This document shows positions 52,734-63,810 of a stretch of 64,000 bases of DNA, one piece after another (position 1 is the first letter of the stretch; every line of letters starts with the position of its first letter). This stretch comes from Symsagittifera roscoffensis (taxonomy: Eukaryota; Xenacoelomorpha; Acoela; Convolutidae), in assembly GCF_963678635.1 (NCBI RefSeq), contig NC_087070.1:17829318-17893317 (forward strand), in the 5' to 3' direction. The notes beneath the pieces are model-generated. The model searched no databases. It saw only the letters and a program-made list of their open reading frames with translations, and was not told where the DNA came from. A program made the translations under genes and the position numbers.

Positions 52734-54200
52734 TTGCCTTCGTCTTTGGAAAAGCAAGAGTCGCGCCCAGGAAAAGCGCTTTCCATCCCGAAGCTTGAAC
52801 TGCAGGCCGCGTTACTCGCTACCCGCTTGAAGGAAGATGTCCTCAAAGCTCTAACCATTCCTGTTTCAAACACGTTCATGTGGACTGACAGCACCACTGT
52901 GCTCCAGTGGTTAAACTCAGGTAGTAAGCAACCCACGTTCGTGGCAAACCGGATTGGAGAGATTCTGGAAAGTACGACCGTAGACCAGTGGTTTCACGTC
53001 TTAAGTGGAGACAACCCTGCTGATACGGAAACCAGAGGAATTTCAGCGGAGTCCTTAAAAACAAGCAGCTGGGTAAACGGGCCAAGTCTGCTGAAAAGTG
53101 GCGAATGGCTTTTCAAGCCGAGCATAGAGGTACTTAAGAAAATCCGCCTGGCTGGTCCCGCTTGTGACCCTAATGAAGGTTTAGGGCAGGCCTCTAATTT
53201 TTCAAACGTTGCACAAAAACGAAAACAACCCATTTTATTTGCATGGGAAGAATTCAGCTCGTTTCGTAAACTCCAGCCAGTGGTTGCCTTCATGCTCAGA
53301 CTTAGTCCGAAACACCGGCACTACCGAAAAAAAGGCAAGGAAATAACCAATCCGGTTGAAATAGAAACCGCCAAACAACGACTTTTGTTGATTTCCCAAA
53401 AGGAATCTTTTGAAGCGGAATATTTACTCCTGTCCTGCGACAAAACCGTCAAAAAGTCTAGTCGTATCGCACAATATGCACCGTTTATGGGTCCTGCATT
53501 CCTCATTCGTTCAACCGGGCAAATTCGCCGCCTAGTTGAAACTGAATATGACACAAAACACCCCATAATCCTTGATGGAAGGCATACTCTGGTGAAATTG
53601 TTCGTAAGTGATTTTCATTATCGCTATCAGCACCAGTTCTTAGACTACCTGCGAGCTGTAATTCACTTAGAGTTCGCAATCTTGAACCTTCGCTCTTTAT
53701 TAAAGTCCATTGAAGTCCACTGCTTTATATGTAGGAAGCGCAAAGCCAAAACTGTCACCCTTATGATGGCAGAGCTTCCAGTTGAAAGGATTGGTTACCG
53801 CCAGCCTCCCTTCACAAACTGTGGTGTTGATTATTTTGGACCCTTTTACGTCTCAATCAGGAGGAGTTCTGAAAAACGATGGTGCTTCCTTTTTACAAGT
53901 ATGACCACAAGAGCTGTACATATTGAGATTGTCTCATCCATGGACACGAGTTTGTGTGTAATGGAAATCGAAAGATTCATTGCCCGACGCGGCACACCAT
54001 CAGTCATTCGGTCTGTGAATGACACCAATTTTGTGGGAGCCGAGAAAGAACTCTTGAATTGTATTCAGTCGTGGAACGGACAAGCATCCCCAGAGCTGGT
54101 TAAAAGGGTATTAAGTGGAAATTTAACCCCCCGGCAGCCCCGCATCACGGTGGTTCTTGGGAACGTCTCGTTCGGTGTTGTAAAAGAGTGTTCTACGTAA
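52734..54200 (+). pseudogene. pol: BEL/Pao RNase H and integrase
   Basis: 488 open codons. RNase H: PKLELQAALLATRL, FMWTDSTTVLQWL and GDNPADTETRG. Integrase: zinc-finger remnant (CFICRKRKAKTV), CGVDYFGPF with the first Asp, and VIRSVNDTNFVGA in place of the usual SDNG-type second site. The frame is lost shortly after. Confidence 0.85.
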
Positions 54201-54684
54201 AAATAGGAAGTAGAAAGCTCCCTCCCGAAGTCCTTGTGACAATTTTCTGTCTTGTAGAACAATCACTGAACGCTCGACCTATAACATCAGTAAGTGCAAG
54301 TCCGGATGGTTGCAAGGTGTTAACTACTAATCACTAGCTTCCCTTCTCTCTCTTTCCAGGAGCACTTCGACCATCAAAAGCAATATATCTGAGCGCAAAG
54401 CTACACTAACGCAATTTGGAGTCGTTGGCTGCGAGATTATGTGCCAGCGCTGAATAAACGCAGTAAGTGGCACGCCGATAGTGACGTTAATTTAAAAACA
54501 TGGGATTTAGTGTGGGTTGTTGACGAACGCAGCCCAAGGGGACACTACCCTCTGCTCGTATAAAAACCCTTAATTACGGAAAAGACAACATAGCCCGATT
54601 CGCCGTTGTTACCCCCTGCTCCGGGGAGCCAACTCGACCGGCCGTAAAACTCGCACCCGTTATAGAAAATTAATCTTAAAACAA
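54201..54684 (+). pseudogene. BEL/Pao C-terminal module, degraded
   Basis: Several phases encode the end of Pao Pol: LNARPITSVSASPDG and a DUF5641-like stretch (LVWVVDERSPRGHYPL near 54510, then PAVKLAPVIEN near 54640). The 3' LTR follows. Confidence 0.65.
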
Positions 54685-54960
54685 TGACGTCATTATAGCG
54701 CAAAAGTGAAAAAGCTAAAATTAGATTTTCTTATACAAAAAGCCTTGAAAACTACTGGTTTGTCCGATTAAGGTCAGTTTGCCATCAAAAATTTTTATAG
54801 ATTTTTGAGATTGTTGAAAACCGCATTGCTAAAATGTTAACCGAAAAATGTTTAACTCATTGTTTTTAGATAATACTTTTTCTTCCTATTATCTGTTTGC
54901 CGATAATTTACAGATGTTGAACCAGGTTTTTTAGATCTTACAGGATACGAGAGTGCGGCA
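54685..54960 (+). repeat. 3' LTR of the BEL/Pao element
   Basis: 276 bp with the same ends as 45685-45965 and a few substitutions and small deletions between the two. Confidence 0.9.
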
Positions 54961-55103
54961 TATCCGGGGTGACTGCGCCCTATGGAACAATCGACGACAC
55001 GGGCAGAGTACAACTCTCCCTAGACTTGATGACCAAATAGGGAGTAAGCGATACAACGTTACAAACGAGGAGCTCTAGGATCCCAGACAGGAAAATTCGA
55101 GGG

Positions 55104-56477
55104 ATGCCGGCGAAAAAAGTGTCAAGAGTGATTGATGTACAAAAGAACAATCAGTTGAAGTATAACTTCACAGGAGTTCCGGATACGGATCCGAGAGCCT
55201 GTTTCAATCGAGCGACCTGGAACCCAGCAGTAAACCTGCAACAACCGCCACTTGGGACATCACATCTGATGCTGGGGGACAGCTTGGTCAGAGTGCTCCA
55301 AAATTTGACGACTTCCTGGATCACCACGGTGATGGCGTTTGGAGGCGCAACGATAGCCCAGTTATTTCGGATGGAGCTGATGAACCCAGGGAGAATACCT
55401 CTAGTAATGATCCTATTAGGGACAAACAACATCTCGAGAAGCACAGATGAGGAAGAGGCACTATGGGAATCGATGATGGTGTGCCTATTTACTACTCTCT
55501 GGCAGAAGTTCAACTGCGCGGTACTGACCGTCTGCACTGTACCAATGAGCACGAAGATGTTGACAGCAGCAGGGAGGAGACATAATGAAGGAGCAATCAG
55601 ATGGAACAAAATCCTGAGGAATCTTGCGAGTCGGAATGCTGGACGGATGATCCTTATGGATATTGAGCATGAGCTGAAAGCTATGGATCAGGCCAGACTG
55701 ACTACTGACGGCACCCACTTTGACAGCATCGAGGGAAAAGCTTGGTTGAACAGAGTCTTCCAAGAGCGACTAGATGAAATGGAAGTAGAACTCTTTGACA
55801 CGGGAGTGCTGAAGAAGGAAGAGATATCGAATAAACCAGCAATTTCAATATTTGGGCCTCCTAATTTAGACACACGTCTGGGAGCAGTCCCAGCCGTGAC
55901 CATCTATAGGCCGCAAAGCTCTAGCGAATCCGGGCAAAGAACGGACGTACAAGATCGATTCGGGAAAGCGCCCTTGAGAAGAACCATCAATCCTAGACGA
56001 AGACAAGGGCCTGTCAACCCGACAGCGGAAATGACCAGCACCTCTAAATCGGATACGAGATCAGAGACGACGAGCACCAGTCGAGAGGAGCGACGCCCAA
56101 ACAGGAGCTCTTTGATGTGGTCGAGGCCCATACCTTCTCCCTGGCACATATATAAGGATGATCTGATGAAACTGAATCTTCATATGGTGAGCTTTGCAGA
56201 AGATGCCATGAAGATGCTGAATGGAGCGAGGTTATCTGTCAGCGGACTGTACTCGATAACAGAAGTGGACTGGTTGATAGCTGCTGGCATAAACTTCAGC
56301 TCTATAACTGCCTTGAGGTTTGCGTACCTAGAGGGATTGCCCTCGAACAATACAATGGGTCTAGTGAATGCAAGACCGTTACAAGACGTGAAACTGAATC
56401 ACGACGACGGGAACCGAGAAGAGAGACCTGGAAGATTCCTGACGAAAAGGGCGCCAATTGGGATCGAAATTGGTTGA
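55104..56477 (+). CDS. Element B ORF4: SGNH/GDSL-type hydrolase with complete triad
   Basis: 457 open codons from an in-frame ATG, probably not the original start because the N-terminal part was cut off by the BEL/Pao insertion. Residues about 54-210 have every SGNH block: LMLGDSLVR (Ser60), FGGAT (Gly), LLGTNN (Asn108) and DGTHFDS (Asp202, His205). After it come an Arg/Ser/Pro-rich linker (about 270-350) and a C-terminal region of about 100 residues (WHIYKDDLMKLNLHMVSF) without recognised family. No signal peptide or membrane helix is visible. The family includes esterases acting on lipids, sugars and acetyl groups; the substrate here is unknown. It is the best-kept gene in an otherwise dead element. 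Confidence 0.82.
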   Translation: MPAKKVSRVIDVQKNNQLKYNFTGVPDTDPRACFNRATWNPAVNLQQPPLGTSHLMLGDSLVRVLQNLTTSWITTVMAFGGATIAQLFRMELMNPGRIPLVMILLGTNNISRSTDEEEALWESMMVCLFTTLWQKFNCAVLTVCTVPMSTKMLTAAGRRHNEGAIRWNKILRNLASRNAGRMILMDIEHELKAMDQARLTTDGTHFDSIEGKAWLNRVFQERLDEMEVELFDTGVLKKEEISNKPAISIFGPPNLDTRLGAVPAVTIYRPQSSSESGQRTDVQDRFGKAPLRRTINPRRRQGPVNPTAEMTSTSKSDTRSETTSTSREERRPNRSSLMWSRPIPSPWHIYKDDLMKLNLHMVSFAEDAMKMLNGARLSVSGLYSITEVDWLIAAGINFSSITALRFAYLEGLPSNNTMGLVNARPLQDVKLNHDDGNREERPGRFLTKRAPIGIEIG

Positions 56478-59133
56478 TTGATAAGATCAATGAAACGAAG
56501 ATGAAGCTGGACAGCAAAGTGGTATTGAGGAAAGCGGGAAAAAATAAGGTAGATTCTGAAATCTCGATGAAAGCTGTATCCTCAGCGAAAAGAAAACGAG
56601 TCGACGAAGTTAATATCAGGTTATAAATCCAAATGGAGTGACTGCATTTTGACTGGAGCAACATTGGAAATGGAGATACTCAGCCAATGTGGGGAGAGTA
56701 CCATGAAAGACTGTAAACCGTCTCCCATGAACCACGGAAAACGAAGTGTCGTAGGACAGCTAGTACCAGTGGAATATATCCGACTGACACTGTCGAAGAC
56801 TGTATCAGTAGATGAACCCGTCGGTGCATACATGGAGATGTTCGAATACAGAATGGAAGGATATCTGGAGACCATGATGCAAGGCACCACCCTCAAGCAG
56901 AGGGCATATGGGACTCTAGCATCGTCTGAGATGCAGGCAGAGACAATTGAGCAGTTGGTGAGCCTTCCATGGAAAGCAGTAGCGTGTGCTAAGGGTAGAG
57001 ACGCTCTCTGTTTCATCCGGTTCATGATAGAGCAAATTTCAGTGCCAGCCTTGAGCACCTGTGTCAAGATGCTGAGAGAAGGCGATGAACGACCGAAAGC
57101 CTTACTCTTGCTAGCACTGCTGGATATGCATCAAAGTAAACCAATGAGGGTGAACATGAAAGAACCCGTGGAATTAGAACCCATGAGGAAAATAGACAAA
57201 ACCAGGAGATTCTCAAACAAAGAGCTGAGGCTCACTAAGGAATCTATGAGAGCAATGCCGAAATACAGTGAATACTGTGGACCAATCAGGAAGAAGTCCT
57301 ACAGTTACGTGTCAGGAATCATAGGGATAGCGTACAATCCATTCCTAAATGAAGACATACGCGATTGCTTCTTTGATTACGAGCAAGCAGTGTTGCTAAG
57401 ATTCTGGACGTCTAGAATTGCGAGAATAAGGAGCGCTACTAATCAGCAGGCCAAGCTGGGACTAGTCTTGGAGGAAAAGTTGACTACACCTTCCGTGCCA
57501 GAATCCGACAAATGAGTAGAGATTGGATTGGGATTTTCAGATGAATTGCTGAGAACGAGCTTGATGGTTGTATGGGAACTGATGAGACCTTCATGGTGTC
57601 CTAGTCCCAACGCTGATTCTATACTACATGCAACACAAGATGTACAGAGGGAACTAAATTCAGATTGTAACCTTTGTGATCTTAATATCATCTATAACGT
57701 GATGACCACAGCCTCTAAGAGCAATGGAGAGGATAAAGTAGAGTAGCCTGGCTGGGAACCAGAGGACTGGGTTAAACCTGGTAGCTGTCTGGCAGAAGTC
57801 TGTGGACTAGAAGGTCACGTTTGTGGAGGCCTAGATTGCGTGAAAACCCTGGAGAAACAACACAAGCAGGTGACAATATTGTTTGGGAACATTGTGATGA
57901 AAGCGAAAACGGAAACGGAGCTGATCGCAGATTGCCATGGAGGAACCGAGGTGAATCTAGTGACTGCACTAGGATTCTACAGCATGTTTGGTTCTTTAGA
58001 GTCACTATTGAATCTAGAACAGAAACATGAGATGGTCACGGCCATCAGTATAGAAGTGTTCCCAGGAGCTTTGCAGACTGAGCAAAAGCACATAGGAAAA
58101 TGGAGGGAAGCGATCGAGGCGAAAATGAACATCCGACACAGTGAAACTTATCAGAGACCGTCGGGAGCGCGAGAAGTACGAGAACGATCGTGGATCAGGC
58201 CTTCTCAGTGCCAAAGTGTGTAAGACTAGCAAGAATGTCGGAAAAGACTTACGAGTTACTGTGCAAAATGTTCTCAGCAGTTCCAGAGAGAACTAAGGAG
58301 GAGTTAGAATCGATACTGGGAAAGAAATTCATGGGATACGTCAGTGGGAACTTCGGGTGACTTTGAAAGACAAAAACAGACAGTATCAACCGTTACGGGT
58401 TACAACACAGTAGCTGAGAATGATGAAGTCCACCGACTAATGATGGAAGTGGAACCACTACTGGAAGCTTCAGGAAAGAGGAAATGGAGAAGCATCATGT
58501 TAACACATGATGAGTTTCCCTGCCATTGCTTGCTTCAAACATGGTGGTACCCCGGGCGTAGTAATCTGGTGTTGACCTGGGACTGTAGAGAGCTGCTCTC
58601 CATGGGTTTACCAGACTCATCACGACCCATAACGATAGTGATATTGGGAGTTATGATAGCGATACGATGGCTGGAAGCTCATGTGAAGGAGAACAATAGA
58701 CAGGAGGCGCCAACGAGAGAACAATTGCAGAAATTGGATTGTCTAAAAGATTTTGATCTTTTTGAGACAATGAGCAAGATTCTGAACATTCCGATGGAAG
58801 TGAAAAAAATATGGGCAAGAAGACGACTAATGCAATGTTTTAGAGCCAACATGACTGCATGGTTGTACGAATATGGCAAGAAGCATATGTCGAAGCACGG
58901 CAGAGTTTACAGTACGTATTAGCTGGACATTGGAGCAGGAGCTTTCAAGCGAGATTGGAATGCAGTGACCACCGCCGTAAAGAAAGTCTCGAGGAAGAGT
59001 GAACGTGATGGAAGGGAGAAAGAAGAGATGTTGAAGGAAGATTTGGAGAGAAACGTGACGTTGTGTCTCCACAACAGTTTCTGCACGAACAGAGAATCTA
59101 ACGTTGACCCCTACCTTGTTGTAAACAAAAGGT
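56440..59133 (+). pseudogene. Element B ORF5, degenerate copy of the large unknown protein
   Basis: Pieces at 56649-57515, 57528-57746, 57840-58223 and 58344-58922, and remnants to about 59130, align in order with A's ORF5 (22441-25431). Examples: LEMEILSQCG, GRDALCFIRFM, SYVSGIIGIAYNPF, PSWCPSPNA, ADCHGGTEVNLVTALGF, EVFPGALQTEQK, PCHCLLQTWWYPG. About 80 codons of A (around 22880-23100) are missing. The start region 56440-56640 encodes a basic Lys-rich stretch with KRKRVDE. Breaks are both frameshifts and stops (TAG at 58920). Confidence 0.8.
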
Positions 59134-60094
59134 AGAAGAGCAGAAGTGTTGGAGGACCGCTTTCAACAGCGTCAGAAAAGATACCGATGTGTTGCAGGAC
59201 ACATAGACTGAAAGTGCAGAGTCAATGTCGCAGGAGGAGGAGATGGAGCATTGACAAATGGCCAAAAAACAAGATGCAAAAGAAACGAAATCAGAAGAGT
59301 TTAGAAGTTATAGAACTTCTAAACGACGAAAAAAGAAGAAATAAAGAAGAGACGAAAGAGAAGAAGTTACAACTCAGATTTGTTTTATATGTGTGACAAA
59401 AAAACTCAAGTGAGAAACTAAGCAACCAAGTTGTAACTGAAACTGAAAAAAAAATAATTACTTGAGTTTTGAACGTTAAAGAAATTGTTGCATTTATAAA
59501 TTTGCATTTTGATTTTAGTTGGTGGCTTTAGAAACACTTAATATTTTTTTAAAAAGGCTTGAGTGAAGAGTATATTTAAATATTCTAGCCTGCATGATTG
59601 TTTTTAATCAATTAGGACGACTGATCACTTTGTGGTGACATGAAAGGCTTGGGTAATCTCTTGAAGAGGGAGATTGTTTCATGGTACTTTCTAACCACAG
59701 AGTTCCTTAATTTTAATATTCAGGCCCAATAACAACTAAAATTTCCGAAGGGAAGAAGCATAGTAGGATAATTTTAGCTTCTTGGTTGGCAGGACTGTCC
59801 TGCAAGCTAACACCTTTTAAAACCTAGGAGAAAAAGTTTTAAGTCAGGGCTTTGACGTTGGATGTCAGAAAAAATGTTTTTATCTTAAGTCGTATCCTCG
59901 AAAGTGCAGACTAATGAAAGAATTTGTAAGGCTATAGTGATGTAGTATGATGCCATTTACATTCTGCGGTGAGTCAATATGACGTGGGTAAAAGTGATTT
60001 TGTGCATTTTCTAAATTCTGTTCAATGGCACTGTACGAATTTTACGAAGACTGCGAGATTCAATGGGGACAGTGACCGGGTTGTCCTGGAAGTG
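59134..60094 (+). other. 3' untranslated region of element B
   Basis: No gene. AT-rich. It has the hairpin AATCTC...GAGATT (59655-59675), a CCACAGAGTT block and GATGTAGTATGATGCCATTT (59940-59959), all shared with A. It ends with GTTGTCCTGGAAGT (60080-60093), a diverged form of the polypurine-like motif. Confidence 0.6.
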
Positions 60095-60985
60095 TGTGAC
60101 ATTCGACCAGAGTTGACAAAAAGACAGTTACGAAGGGCTAACTGCTAACCTTCCGAATTGGCAGTTTTAGAGGATTAACAGTGTTATTCAGACAATTGGA
60201 CAAATTTTGAAGGCTGAAGGATTCGGAAAATCTTAAATTTTAAAAATTCGAATTGTGACGTCACACATCTGAGAAACGTCAAAAACGGCCATTTTGGAAG
60301 AAATCCAAAATGAAAACAAAACAAGTAGAATAAAAACAGAGATACGTTGCGAAAACAACAACCACGACAGTTGTGAGAAAAACGACGAGAAATAGAGAAA
60401 TACGACAGAGTATTCGCAGAGACCGCTCTGAGTTGCAACGATTGTGCCGCTACAATCGTTGCAAGGCCATTCACGCTAACAGCGAAGGGTGGAAACAAGC
60501 CTTCTGGAGAGGAAATAAGGGTGTTATTTCCCCGGATTCAAGAATCCGGAGGGGTCTTGGGACTTGAACTCAAACTGTTTTATACCTGAAATGAATTTAA
60601 TTAACATCTGGATTCATTTTCTGACGAAGAGAAGCTAGGAGTTAAGGGGAAGGGTTGATCCATCTTCGATGGAGATGATGATTTTTATCTACTGAACAAA
60701 AACAATCATAATATAACAAATAGAAGTAGCCCTTTTAAAGGAGTGAACTCGAGATCTGGGGATACTGAGACCCAGCCATGAGCTCACTAATTTTGCATGT
60801 AAGTAAGTTAAGTTGAGCGTTCTGGTCGAAGCCGGAGAACAGTAACGTTTTTGTCGACCCCATGTTAGAAAGACCACCAAAAGAACTGGCTTTGGTAGAG
60901 ACGGTGAAAAGCATGTGGAGCTGTCCAGTCGTTTTATAGCTTAGCTCTATTTTCCGTCGATATGCACTTCCGGGCGAATGTTACA
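60095..60985 (+). repeat. 3' LTR of element B
   Basis: 891 bp, TGTGAC to GTTACA, aligning throughout with 30175-31083. It contains the TCCATC/GATGGA hairpin near 60660 and ATCCGGAGGGGTCTTGGGAC near 60545. Confidence 0.9.
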
Positions 60986-62780
60986 AATCTTTCAACCTCA
61001 TTCCATTACTCAGAAATTCTTTCGGCAACTTCATATATTGTTTTACAGATGGCAAACCTGCTAAATTACCAATAATTTACAGATGGCGAACCTGCCAAAT
61101 TACAAGTTATAAACTCTTGGATGCTTTTATGAGAAAAATTCAAAAATCAGGCAAAGTCCACCGAGTTATACATGCAACATTCAAAATAATAATAAATTTT
61201 CATTCCGATTTATCACACCAGCTGAATGTAAAAAAGAAATACATAGTTTAAATTGTCGAAAGGCACCAGGTCCATCCAAAGTTCCAGCCTGGGCCTTGAA
61301 GGATGGCTGCAAGGAAATATACACACATCTGGCTTTTCTATACAATGAGTTTTTGAAAACAAGACATATCCTTGCAAGCTCAAAAAAGTAATTGTCACAC
61401 CAATATAAAAAAGAGGATCCAGAACTACCAGAAAATTATAGGCCAATCTCTATAACTGGAGCTCTCTCAAAAGTTTTCGAAAAATTGTTATATGATCAAA
61501 TCAACGAAAGTCTGATATCCCAAAAGTTACTAAGTTATACCCAATTTGGGTTCAGAACATCATATTCAACAATCGACGCTATTCTTTATTGCACTGAAGC
61601 ATTCAGAAAAGCAATAGACAACAACAAAACTGTAGGCATGTTCTCTACTGGATCTCTCTAAAGCATTTGATTCTATTGATCATACTTATCTTAAACAGAA
61701 ACTAAAAGGGTTAAACTTTTCCGAAGAAGCTATAAAATATGATCAATTTCATTATCACCAACGAAGCCAGAAAACAATTCCGAATCCGACTGGATTGCAC
61801 TTGAGCAGGGTGTCCCACAGGGCACTGTCCTTGGCCCTCTAATATTCAAACTCTACATTAACGATCTCATCAAACAAATTGACAAAACATGTAAAATAGT
61901 TCAATATGCGGATGATACATTACTATTCTGTGAAAATAACGATCCACAAAAAGCTCTTAAAGCACTCGAAGGCAACTGCAGTCTGTTGTCAAATTATTTC
62001 TTAGAACACTCACTTCAGTTGAATGCAAAAAAAAACAGAACTCATTCTCTTCAGCAAAAAACATTCAAGGAAACAGGATGAAAAGTGTAGTATAACTCTA
62101 GATGATTAAATAATTGAGGAAAAAGCCAATGTTAAATACTTAGGAGTAGTTTTAGATCAGTTTCTAACATTCCAACCAAAAAGATTCTCAGGAAAATGGC
62201 ATGCGGAAAACACTTCAATCATGCGAAAAACACTTCAATCAATCGAAAAATCATTGCCAGTAAAAACAAGACTCTTGATAATGAATGCACTGGTAATTAG
62301 TCATTTACATTACGCAGCAATTCTATTAAATGGAATATCCGCTAACTTAATGGTATCTTTGGAAAAACAGTTAAGCTGGGCAGTAAAAAAATTGCTGCGA
62401 TCGTGCAAAAAACGACTCATCTTCAGACTTGAAGCTAATACACAATATATTGCCAGTAACAATGTTTCTAGACTATAAAATTTTTTTGGAAAATACAACA
62501 TCACTTACTGCCAGCCTATAATAACATTGAGTATGATAACCACCAAATAGATATTAATACAACAAACAAAAAATGATGTTTCGGCGACAGATAAAATGCG
62601 CAATACATAAAAAATTCCATCTTTAAAAGTCCGTCATAATCTGGAACAAACTAACAGATGATAAATTCAACTTTAAAGACATACTAACATACAGAAAAGC
62701 AAAAATAAATTTCAAGAACTGGTATTTTTTATTATTTAAAGAAGACCCCTCTGTGGCAACTCATGGTGAAGTTTCATGAA
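60986..62780 (+). pseudogene. Jockey/CR1-like LINE reverse transcriptase, right piece, degenerate
   Basis: RT pieces in changing phases: FRFITPAECKKEIHSLNC and KAPGPSKVPAWALKD (about 61205-61300), then ELPENYRPISITGALSKVFE (61392-61661 frame), DLSKAFDSIDHTYL, EQGVPQGTVLGPLIF, the catalytic QYADDT near 61905, KYLGVVLD near 62138, and a C-terminal part 62221-62478. A final remnant (WNKLTDDKFNFKDIL) ends near 62778. It continues the piece at 29940-30174, from which it was separated by element B. Confidence 0.8.
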
Positions 62781-63003
62781 AAAGCTTCAAGTTTATACAA
62801 TAACATTTATATATAAACCACCTTGAAGCTTTCAGGTGAAAAGTAATCATCGATAATTGTAATAAATTTTGTTTTGTTTATTGTAACTATGCGTATCTAA
62901 TGGTGTTATAATATTTTTATGAATTGATAGAAAACATTTGACATTCACTTGTGTAATTAAATTAATTTCGATGTGCAAATAAAGTATTTTTTTTCTTTTT
63001 TTT
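62781..63003 (+). other. LINE 3' untranslated region
   Basis: An inverted repeat (AAGCTTCAAG near 62783 with CTTGAAGCTT near 62823) and an AATAAAG polyadenylation-type signal near 62978, followed by a T-rich run. No poly(A) tail is obvious, so the exact end is uncertain. Confidence 0.5.
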
Positions 63004-63432
63004 GCAATTACTTGTTTTCTTAAATAATGATAATCAGAAAGAAATCATAGTCAAAACAAGGTAATAAAAGTTTCCTTAACCATGTTAGTGTGCCATTCCG
63101 CCAGAAGAAACTTTCGAACCCTCCGAGCAATGTGCCTTCGGTCATATTTGGAAATTTGACCTTGATATGAAAGTTTAACCTTGATTTTGGGGACAAAAAT
63201 AATTTTTCAAAAATTCGAACCGACCATGCTATGCTCAAGTTTCTTCTACAACTACTCTGCGACAACTAAAAAGCAGAAGTTAATTTAATCAGAAGACTTG
63301 AATTAGAATCGCACCCTCGCAGGAAAATTGACAAAAATCACTGAGTAAAATTGCTATTCTCAACTTTACCAGTCTTCAATTCAAAGTAGAGCTTCCTTGT
63401 TCTCGACAGAGTTCAGAAAGATGTATAATCGT
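63004..63432. other. No recognisable feature
   Basis: AT-rich sequence; the only open frame is short (63020-63265, minus) and without support. Confidence 0.5.
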
Positions 63433-63435
63433 AGA

Positions 63436-63487
<52 letters not shown>
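63433..63487. repeat. (GA)n microsatellite
   Basis: About 27 AG units with one ACAG interruption. Confidence 0.97.
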
Positions 63488-63489
<2 letters not shown>

Positions 63490-63572
63490 CCTAACTGGGA
63501 AAGAGGACAACTGAAGCTGCCCATTGGTCCAGAAAACAAAATTATTTGAGCTAAACTCATTTATTCATGGTT

Positions 63573-63810
63573 AAAAATTTCGATTTGGGAATATTCTGAC
63601 ATGTCAGTTTTTTAACTTTTAGCCATGATATACATAGACTATAATTTTAGTGTTAATTCCAGGCTCCTGAATTCATCGCGTGTGTTGATCCTCGGCCGCG
63701 TTGAATTCAGGAGACGGGAATTAACACTAAATTTTTAGTCTATGTATAACATGGCTAAAAGTTAAAAAAATGACATGTCAGAATCAAAAATATTCCCAAA
63801 TCGAAATTTT
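63573..63810. mobile_element. Fold-back (long inverted repeat) element
   Basis: Two arms of about 110 bp pair almost completely: TTTCGATTTGGGAATATT at the left and its complement at 63789-63808. The short centre itself contains CTCCTGAATTCA and TGAATTCAGGAG. The form is that of a fold-back MITE without coding capacity. Confidence 0.85.

Larger units (their letters stand above)
45685..54960 (+). mobile_element. BEL/Pao LTR retrotransposon nested in element B
   Basis: 9,276 bp with LTRs of 281 and 276 bp and, in order, a primer site, a minisatellite, a small extra ORF, gag, protease, RT, RNase H, integrase and a BEL/Pao-type C-terminal module. Stops and frameshifts show that it is no longer active. 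Confidence 0.9.
30175..60985 (+). mobile_element. Element B: full-length but degenerate giant Gypsy-type element
   Basis: 30.8 kb between two LTRs of the same family. Without the nested BEL/Pao element (9,276 bp) and a 909-bp tandem duplication it would be about 20.6 kb. Gene order equals A: gag, protease-RT, RNase H, linker, integrase, macro domain, ORF3, SGNH hydrolase, ORF5. Flanks read AAAT at 30171-30174 and AAAT at 60985-60988 (sharing the last LTR base), a possible 4-bp target duplication. Many stops and lost catalytic residues show that it cannot move on its own. Confidence 0.88.

Noticed and set aside
54290-54360. Intron in the BEL/Pao end (GTAAGT ... CAG)
   Set aside because: The sequence reads on as diverged coding sequence; splice-like strings are common and nothing else supports an intron.
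45680-54965. Target-site duplication of the BEL/Pao element
   Set aside because: Bases beside the two LTRs (AAATG and TATCC) do not match, so none is claimed.
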